Assembly: GCA_023078555.1 (NCBI GenBank)
Contig: CM041201.1
Span: 1,433,713-1,497,712, forward strand
Reading direction: 5' to 3'
Origin: Ulva prolifera
Taxonomy: Eukaryota; Chlorophyta; Ulvophyceae; Ulvales; Ulvaceae
DNA: 64,000 bases
In this document: positions 57,110 to 64,000 of the stretch, piece by piece
Position numbering within the stretch: position 1 is the stretch's first letter
Layout of the letters: every line of letters starts with the position of its first letter
Translations under genes and position numbers: made by a program
Notes under the pieces: generated by a model
What the model was told of the DNA's origin: nothing
What the model saw: the letters and a program-made list of their open reading frames with translations, nothing else
The model's database searches: none

Positions 57110-60100
57110 TCAAGTACGCGCAATGCTATGCACAGCTGTGCATGCGCTGTCACGGCAAGACCTGCCATGCAAGCAGGCACATAAACAGGAGTCTACAAGG
57201 ATGGCAGCATGGCACAGCTCATCTGTGGGTCCTCGTCGCACATGCCCCAGCAGGCGGTCCGCACCGTTCGAGTCGATCGAGCTCGCCGACCACAGCGGCC
57301 CCGCGCCCGCGCTGAGCTCCCAGCCGCTCAGCATGCGCACGCGTGGCAGCGGCTGCATCCACCACTGCTGCCCCGGCGGTCGCAGCGCGGAGTACGATGC
57401 GCTGCGGCTCACCACCCCCGCCTCGCGCGGCTGCCACAGGTTCTCCGGCACCGAGCCCACCAGCGTCAGCCGCTGCCGGGCGGCCGGGCCGGCCGGGATC
57501 TCCCGCGCCCGCGACGCGCCCGGCGCGGCGTGGTCGGACTCGGAGCGCACGTCTGCCGATGCGGTGCGCAGCGGGATGCACTGCGGGGGGGTGCCCGCGA
57601 GGTTCGCGCTGCTCGGGAGGAGGTGGGCGGACGCGAGTGAGAGGTTGTCGGCAGAGGGGGTGGAGGAGGAGGAGGCCGGGGTGACGCTCCGTGGCGGGCT
57701 CGCCTCGGTTGAGCCCGAGTCGCGGCTCAGCCGCACGAGAGGGTGCTCCGCGGAGCGCACGCAGCCCTCGCTGCGCGAGTGCAGCATCGCGCTGCGGCGG
57801 CGCGCTGTGGTTGACAGCGCCGAGCAGCGGCGCCGCGCCGCGGCGTGCGCCGCGGCGGCGGCCGCGAGCGCGCCCGCGTCGCGGGCCGCGCACGCCGCAA
57901 CCAGCGGCTGCACCGCCGCCATGTGCGAGGCGAACGCGACGTGCACAAGTGTCGCCGCGATCGCACCCCGTGCGTACCCCTCCTGCACCGTGTCGATCCC
58001 ATGCATCTGCGAAGCCGCCGCCATCGCCGGCCCCGCGCCCCCTCCGCCACTCCCCTCCCGGCTGCACGCCCCCCCTCCCGGCAGATCCACCAGCAGCGCC
58101 TCGAACAGCTGCGCCACCTTCAGCTGCTGTATCCGCAGCGCCTGCCCCAGCCCCCGCGACGCGACCTCCTCTCGCACCTCTAGACACGAGTCCGCAACCC
58201 CCCGTAGCCACGCCCCTGGCTGCAGCAGCGTCGCCGTGCCGCCCTCACCCCCTTGCACGCGCAGCCGCACGTACCCCCGCACCTGCGCCTCCTCATGCAT
58301 GATCACATGCATGGGCAGCACGCCCGCCATGCTGAACGACTCCTCCCCGACGCGGACACTGGTGGAGAGGTACGCGAGGCCGGCGCCCTCCGCGTAGATC
58401 ACGCCCCCGGCGGCGGCAAACGCGGCGACGGACAGCCGCATGCTGAGGTTCGCGGCGAGGGCGTCAGCGGAGTCTGCGGTGAGGCAGGCCGAGAGGAGCA
58501 GGCCGGTGATGTCGGGGGGGAGGCATGTCGCGGATGTCATCGAGACGTTGGTCAGCTCACACCTGCACCACGGCTGTATCTCATATTACTAATAAGGCAC
58601 GTGTCACATTCTGCAGCCTCTCGCGCCTGTCAGACTTGGAATACTGGAGTACTGAATGAACACACTGAGGGTGTAACACAACTGTGTTACACCATCTACA
58701 CCACTGTGTTACAACTGATGCCTTGTTTTCTGCAGGTGTGGCAGGGGCCGGCGAGACCGTGGGGAGAGGTTGTGCTGCCGAGAATCCGTGCGTGGCCATG
58801 TGCTGCGGTGGACGGAAACCATGGCATCGGATCACCAAACATCGTGGTTCCGGGCATATGGGGATTGATCGCGTGTGATCACGCTGCGTGTGCTTCTGAG
58901 CGTGTCGGCGTGGCTGAACAACGAGCTCTGCCCGGACACGCGCATGCGCAGGCCTCGGAACACTTCCACGTGACGTCTTGCGAGTCAGCGGCCGTTCACG
59001 GAAGTGGCGGACACCATGTATGCGCTCAACGGAGTCGGAAGTGCCATAGCGTGGCACGCAGCAAGGCTGAATGTGCAGCGAGTGGTCAGGCAGCCAGTGG
59101 TAGCAGCCCCCGGCCACACCACAACTCAGCAATCACATCAGGTTGTTCCATGTGGAGCTCCAGAACGGCTGCTTGAATGCATGGGGCAAGCGGGGCATGC
59201 GCACCCGAGGGCTTCCAAGACAGCCAGGTTTCCCTGCAGCTGCGACGGCGCCGGCCCCATATCGATGGCGACGGCGATACGGGCGCGGGCGCCCTGGCCC
59301 CGCGGCAGGCAGCCCTCCCGGACATGGGCAGGCAGGGGCTGGGCGGGCCGCGGGATGCACTCGTGCGGGCTGGCTGCCGCCATCGTCGACTCGAGCTTGG
59401 GGAATGCGATGAAGCTCGAGAACAGGGCTGCGAGGGGGTCCGCTGTTGCTGAGCTGGAGGACAGGGCATGCATTGCAGGATGGACGGAGGCCTGCATGGA
59501 GGGATCGGCGCTGTGATAGCAGCATGTGGGTGGCGGGGGGGGGGGGGTGGGAGAGGTCGGATGGTGGGCAGAGATGCTGCTACGATGTGGACTCTGACGA
59601 TGGCGTCATGTGCAACAAACTGGCAGGGAAGGCTTGTGTTGACTCCAGTGACGTCACGCATGTCGGCAGCATGAGGGAAGACGTACGGCTGGCAAGACAC
59701 CGAGGAGACTGCAGCTTGGTTGCAGCTTTTTGGCTGTGTTGATGATGCTATGGGGGAAGCCAGAAGCAGCTGTGAAGCTGTCAGGACCTGTCAGAAGCAG
59801 GAGATCTGGGGTCAGCGCTTTGCACGCCTGGTCTATGTCGGCAACAGAGTCCGTGGCGCTGGCAAACAGCAGCACTGGAGATTTGAGCTTCTCCAACAAG
59901 TCGGTGCACAGGCTCCAAGCTGGCAAATCAAATGTGTCTGTGTCAAGCAGACTATCCGGCACCTGCATGTCGGCAGCAATTCACGCCTTTGTCTGGAGCG
60001 GCGTTCTGGAAAATGTCTTGGTGTGGATAACGAAGCGGACCACTATAACAGCTGCATCTGCGCCCTCGGTCGAGGACCAGAACACGTTCTGCAGCGTGCT

Positions 60101-61240
60101 GCCAGCATGCAGCCACGGCTCCAGAGATACAACTCGTCTGCCACTGATATGCTGGAGGAGGTGACATGCTGGGGCCGGTGTCTGAGCTAGCACGAACGTC
60201 TGGACAATGTAGCCTTTGTTCCTGCACGCACGGACGCCCGTTAACACTGGACAAGACAAGGCAAAACCAACGTATACACTCATGATTCAAAATTTTCACC
60301 ACGACAGTGGCCTGTTCGCGGCTCCGCAAACACACGTCGGAACGGACGCCGTTCAAAGCCGCACACCGCGTGCGTGAAAGCGCTATTCGAAACATTGATC
60401 ACTTCTCATAACCATCAGCGTGGCAGCTCGAAATCTTTATTGATCGTAGCGGCAGCTGCACAGGAGCATGGATGGGCGCGCACCCGAAGCAAGTGTGTAT
60501 GTCATCACATACAAACGTTGCTCACACGGACATCAACAGCCCGCGTTCACTGCATACCAGGAAAGGAGCGAGACAAGGGCATACCTGAGCAAGCTTACGA
60601 TTCCTACACTTTGCGTAATGCAGAACTGGCTTCCACCGGTGCTGGCGCAGATCAAGCCTGCCAATGCGTGCATCACGGCGCAAGCACTAACGCCAAGAGG
60701 CCATGCTCACAGCTCTCATTCAAAACATCCAGAGCATTTCATTGTGTTCAATGTTTTCGAAACGGAAGTTCCACGCCGAGACAGTTTTGAAAGATCTGAG
60801 TGTTAGATCGCGTCAGGGCAGTGCGACTTGCTGTATGTTCCAGCGACACCAGTACATGCCTGCGGAATATGCCTAGTTTCGGTCGATGCATGGTGCAGCC
60901 ACAGCGCAAGCAACATTGCATCCGTCTGCTGCATGAGGCCAGTCTGGTCTCAAGCAATCCTGACAGAGTGGTCGTGTGTCGCGACACCTCGAGACGATAT
61001 CACCTATTATCGAGAGCGAACGTGCATGCTGCACAGCGGGAGGTCCACGCTTATGGACATTAGAACAGCATGCTGGTCCTCGATCTGTGGACATAGGTTT
61101 CCGACTTGCGTGGTGCACGCGCACTAGAAAGTGTCACCGTCCCCGAGATGGTCGAGCCCGCGCAGTATCGCGTCCGCCACTGTTCTCATTCTACCAGTTT
61201 TTGTGCCTACTTGTGCGTGGATCAATCTAGAACGAATCAT
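57110..61240 (-). CDS. CobB/CbiA-like (cobyrinic acid a,c-diamide synthase) homologue, probable pseudoenzyme
   Basis: Exons 61240-61164, 60221-60044, 59962-59687, 59491-59205 and 58562-57110 give 756 aa with matching phases. The N-terminal ATPase-like half has VGTKTGRMRTVADAIL (a degenerate P-loop), NKGYIVQTFVLA, SGRRVVSLEPWLHAGST, GADAAVI, SPVLLFASATDS and CSLLGVLPA. The glutaminase half has ARIAVAIDMGPAPSQLQGNL, LAVLEALG, LPPDITGLLL, ANLSMRLSVAAFAAAGG, VIYAEGAGLAYLS, MAGVLPMHVIMHEEAQVRGY and EGYARGAIAATLVHVAFAS. This follows CobB order end to end. The catalytic Cys of AECGGLMYL is replaced (AEGAGLAYL), and the GGYPE loop reads SACLT. A 240-residue Ser/Arg-rich tail is extra. The first intron looks GC-AG. 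The first exon is the least certain. Confidence 0.75.
58671..58692. repeat. Perfect hairpin, 10-bp arms
   Basis: GTGTAACACA and TGTGTTACAC are exact complements with a two-base centre, followed by a third partial copy (ctgtgttacaa). It lies in the last intron of the CobB-like gene. Confidence 0.7.
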
Positions 61241-62521
61241 GACGCAGTCTTCCGATGTTGTGGAACTTGCGCGGCCCATTCTTGATGTGTTCAGTGTAGC
61301 GGTGCAATAGCGCATGAACCGAAATAGCAGATCTTTTCAGAGAGAGGCACATGAGGCTCATGTATTGAGTGTAGTGTATGGATTATGGAAGGCCCGTATG
61401 AAGGTTGTGGCTCGCTTCGATCTCAAGCCGAGCGTCAACCTTCCACCATGATGCCGACACATAGGCCATGGTTAAACCAGTCGCTGCGGCCCCAGTTTCC
61501 TCGGATCGGATCAGCACCAGCTTTTTTTGGCAACCACGATCAACGCCAGCTGCAATCACCCGTGGGATTGTCTACACCGCAAAGCCGGCCAGCTCCATCT
61601 GGACAAGCCAGTCCCGATTTTGGTACCTTCTGCACTTTCAACAATCAAATTGCGAATATGAGTGGGACAATACATGGCACATCCGAAGCAAGTAGTGCGG
61701 CCTCGACTCATTGAGCTTGCGATGCTGCACCAACCGCCTCCCGCACCACTGCCAGTGTTGCTTCAGGATCGGGCAACCGCACCCCACAGCGCATGGGTAC
61801 CATGCGAAATAGGCATGGTGACTCCGTTGTCGCTATGGACACCCCAGATGGTAGCATGGCCGTTGAGTTGACCAGGTCACGGCTGAATGGCTCCTCCAGG
61901 CATGCGGTGATGACTGCATCCTCAAGAGGGTCTCGCCGCTCTCGAAGCCAACGCAGTCGTGGCCAAGATCGCCGCAGTGCTAGAATCTCATTTTCAAGCG
62001 ACAGTGAGTGCAGCCTGCCTGAGGTTGCCATCCATCATCACTCTCTTGGAGGTAGCAACGGAAGCCGCACTGGGGGCGGGACGTCCCAACCTTGCACGAG
62101 CAGCGATCGCAGTAGTGAACTGGGATCGATCCGAAGGCCCATTCGTGCACTCGTGGCCACATTTCAGGCTGCAGCTGAGCAGGTGCTGCTGTCAACGTTC
62201 ATGCACATGCAAGTCTCTGTCATCGTCGAGTTTGCAGTGGGCGTCCCAGGCCTTCACAATGCGCTCGTGAGCAATCAGGAGGTGAGATCCCTTGTGCACA
62301 TAGCCTGCATGCCACAGCAGGCGACTGTGGTCATGTCTCGTTACCTGTGCAGTGACACTGCTGCTGATGTGTACAGCCACAAATAGAGTGTGCTCACTCC
62401 ATGCAGTATGCGTTCACGTCGCATTGTGCTGCCACGCCCAGTGTGCGTCTGATGCTCCATCTGTTTGCCCAGCATCCCCTCAGGCATCGTGGCTGGAGGT
62501 ACCCAGCAAGCACATGTGCAG
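61241..62521. other. Divergent region upstream of the CobB-like gene, undecided exons
   Basis: About 1.3 kb. Plus-strand frames at 61385-61714 (MMPTHRPWLNQSLRPQFPR, Ser/Pro-rich) and 61793-62386 (Ser/Arg-rich, SRGSRRSRSQRSRG) could be disordered exons of the gene that follows, but overlapping frames are also open and no conserved domain supports a choice. Confidence 0.35.
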
Positions 62522-63748
62522 CGTGAGCATCCGGGCGTTGACCATGCAGAAAATCGCTGCCACGCTCTCCGATTGCGGGGTCCAAATCGTTTTGCTGGAG
62601 CAGAGGCTTGTGGCAGAGCACCCGGAGGTGGTCGCGATGTGCCGTGGCCTGACATCTGCTCCATTGATCCTCATGTTTGGCAGCCGAGATAACTGCGACC
62701 GTTGGGGCCTGGATGCATATGTGGTGCGCCCTGAGTGTGGCAGTCCAGTGATAAGACCACTGGACTGCCACACTGAGCCCGCTAGTGCCGCATGCTCTCT
62801 GCACATCCCAAGCACACTGCAACGGTCAGGACACACCACAGAAGCGCGTTTCGCGGACCGCCAGACGCTGCTTGACGTTGGAGCCATTGCACAGTGCATC
62901 GGTCTGTTTCTGGTCGTACACGCCATTGGCCGGTGGTCGAGTGACTCACGACGAGCGGCTGACGGGCGCCTCGTCATCATCGCAGTGTTTCACAACCCGG
63001 CAGCACCGTTCCCTCACGGCCGTGCCACAAGCTTCAGCTTGCATGCTTCTGGAATCACAGATGCGCAGAGACCGGCCCGCGTTGTGGCCAGGGCACTGTT
63101 CACATGGGATTAGGCCACTGCATGCCAGCACCCATGCAAACGTCGCGGTGTTGTGGCTGTGCTGAGTGGCAGCACACGTGGATGTGTCGCTCGACCAAGG
63201 ACATTGGCGAGGCGAAGGCGCCACAGACTCCGCCACGCGCTGCCACAGACCCGGACGTGTGCCGATGTGTGCTGCAGCCGGCAAGCGCGCAGCGGGGGGT
63301 GCTCTTTGACACCGGCGTGATGGAGCGCGTCATGTACGGCTGCGTGGCCCACCCTGAGCATGCCGCAGCCGCCGCAACCTGCAGCCCTGGTCCTCAGCCG
63401 CTGCCGGCTGAGCGCTCCCTGACCGCGGAGCGCCGGCGGCAAGCCATGCAGCCCGTGAGCACCCCCCCCAGTGCCACCGGGGAGCAGGTGGGTCGAGAAG
63501 AGGCAGCGGCGGACGCGCTGGGGGGCCGCACGACGCGGGACTGGGACTCGAGGGCGGCGGAGATCCAGGACCGGTACCAGATGCTGTCGCGGGCGCTCCC
63601 CCCGGTGGCTGTGTCCACCGGCGCGCCGGCGCATGGGAGCGGTGGGGTGCTAGACCTGGCCGCCTTGGGGAGCGTTGGTCTGCATGGCGAGGAGCAGTTA
63701 CGAGGCAGGAGGAGCCGGTCGGAGGGCCGCCCTGTGCGCAACGTCCAG
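62522..63748 (+). CDS. Partial gene with receiver-like domain, running off the right edge
   Basis: Two candidate exons, 62522-62723 and 63278-63748, join in phase 0; both end at GTGCGC donors. The spliced reading SIRALTMQKIAATLSDCGVQ, APLILMFGSRD and WGLDAYV resembles the second half of a two-component receiver domain (L-x-x-x-G-x-x-V, then (A/P)-(L/I)-I, then the GxDAYL loop). The phospho-acceptor Asp is not visible, so it would be a pseudo-receiver. The second exon continues into a Pro/Ala/Arg-rich stretch, with EIQDRYQMLSRAL before the donor at 63749. Upstream and downstream exons are missing. The family assignment is tentative; the exon at 63278-63748 is more secure than the domain call. 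Confidence 0.4.
62734..62774. repeat. Perfect hairpin, 17-bp stem and 7-base loop
   Basis: AGTGTGGCAGTCCAGTG and CACTGGACTGCCACACT are exact complements separated by ataagac. It lies just after the proposed donor at 62724, within the intron of the right-edge gene. Confidence 0.9.
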
Positions 63749-64000
63749 GTGCGCCATGGTTTTACCAAATCCATTGGCTTGGCTATTTCCGGTGTTGCTG
63801 GCTGAAAGTGAATATGAACTCCTGTTACTCGCTGTGGCCACTAGACAATTGGGAATTGGGCTGCCGTGTGGGAACAGGCTTGGCGTGATGCAATGCGTTC
63901 TGGTCATTTGATTTTGTGATCTTCCGGTTGGTGGCAACTGGAACAGAATGGTGCTGGAGGAACAGGACTCAGGGCGCACTGTTGGGGGCGCTCAGGCATG
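63749..64000. other. Right-edge sequence, probably intron of the edge gene
   Basis: It follows a GTGCGC donor. A further exon may start near 63945, but the window ends before this can be judged. Confidence 0.35.

Noticed and set aside
57018-58397. Plus-strand open frame of 459 codons opposite the CobB-like last exon
   Set aside because: Antisense shadow; the minus frame carries the CobB motifs and in-phase splice sites.
1-64000. Retrovirus-like, Polinton-like or other virus-derived elements
   Set aside because: I looked for reverse transcriptase, integrase, capsid or polymerase motifs and long terminal repeats and saw none.

Overview
The window looks like nuclear DNA of a plastid-bearing eukaryote, most likely a green-lineage alga. 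Genes are split by many introns, lie on both strands, and are typical eukaryotic housekeeping genes (MLH1, Ataxin-2, TMEM87, a U1A/U2B'' spliceosomal protein, a mitochondrial bL33). They sit beside a plastid-type glutamyl endopeptidase (CGEP). The organism call is inference: no rRNA, organelle gene or other marker is present.

Layout. 0.4-13.7 kb holds a divergent pair, a DNAJC8-like J-protein (-) and CGEP (+). Between them lies a partial tandem duplication carrying truncated, decayed 5' ends of both genes, and one CGEP intron contains a 960-bp PIF/Harbinger element. 15-18 kb (+) is an inositol polyphosphate kinase. 20-23.7 kb (+) is an unrecognised, probably plastid, multi-pass membrane protein. 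25.4-28.5 kb (+) is a BaiN/HI0933-type flavoprotein. 29.9-33.9 kb (+) is a TMEM87-like Golgi-type receptor. 35.8-36.6 kb (-) is an RBJ-like small GTPase. 37.2-40.3 kb (+) is Ataxin-2. 41.1-42.7 kb (-) holds an EamA transporter and mitochondrial bL33. 44.3-50.4 kb (-) is MLH1. 51.2-52.2 kb (-) is the U1A/U2B''-like protein. 53-54.8 kb (+) is a prosaposin-like protein. 55.7-61.2 kb (-) is the most unusual locus: a CobB-like (cobyrinic acid a,c-diamide synthase) gene followed within 140 bp by a BtuF-like vitamin B12/metal-chelate-binding protein. The right edge probably holds an incomplete + strand gene with a receiver-like domain.

Exon models were built by hand from homology, splice signals and reading phase. 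For CGEP, MLH1, TMEM87, Ataxin-2, DNAJC8-like, U1A/U2B''-like, EamA and the CobB-like gene, the summed exon length is a multiple of three and phases match at every junction. Three genome-level patterns emerge. Donors are mostly GTGCGC or close variants, with about one in ten introns apparently GC-AG. GC3 often steps from about 40-50% in 5' exons to over 90% in 3' exons. Related repeats and perfect hairpins lie in introns and spacers.

I saw no rRNA, tRNA, CRISPR array or retrovirus-like element.
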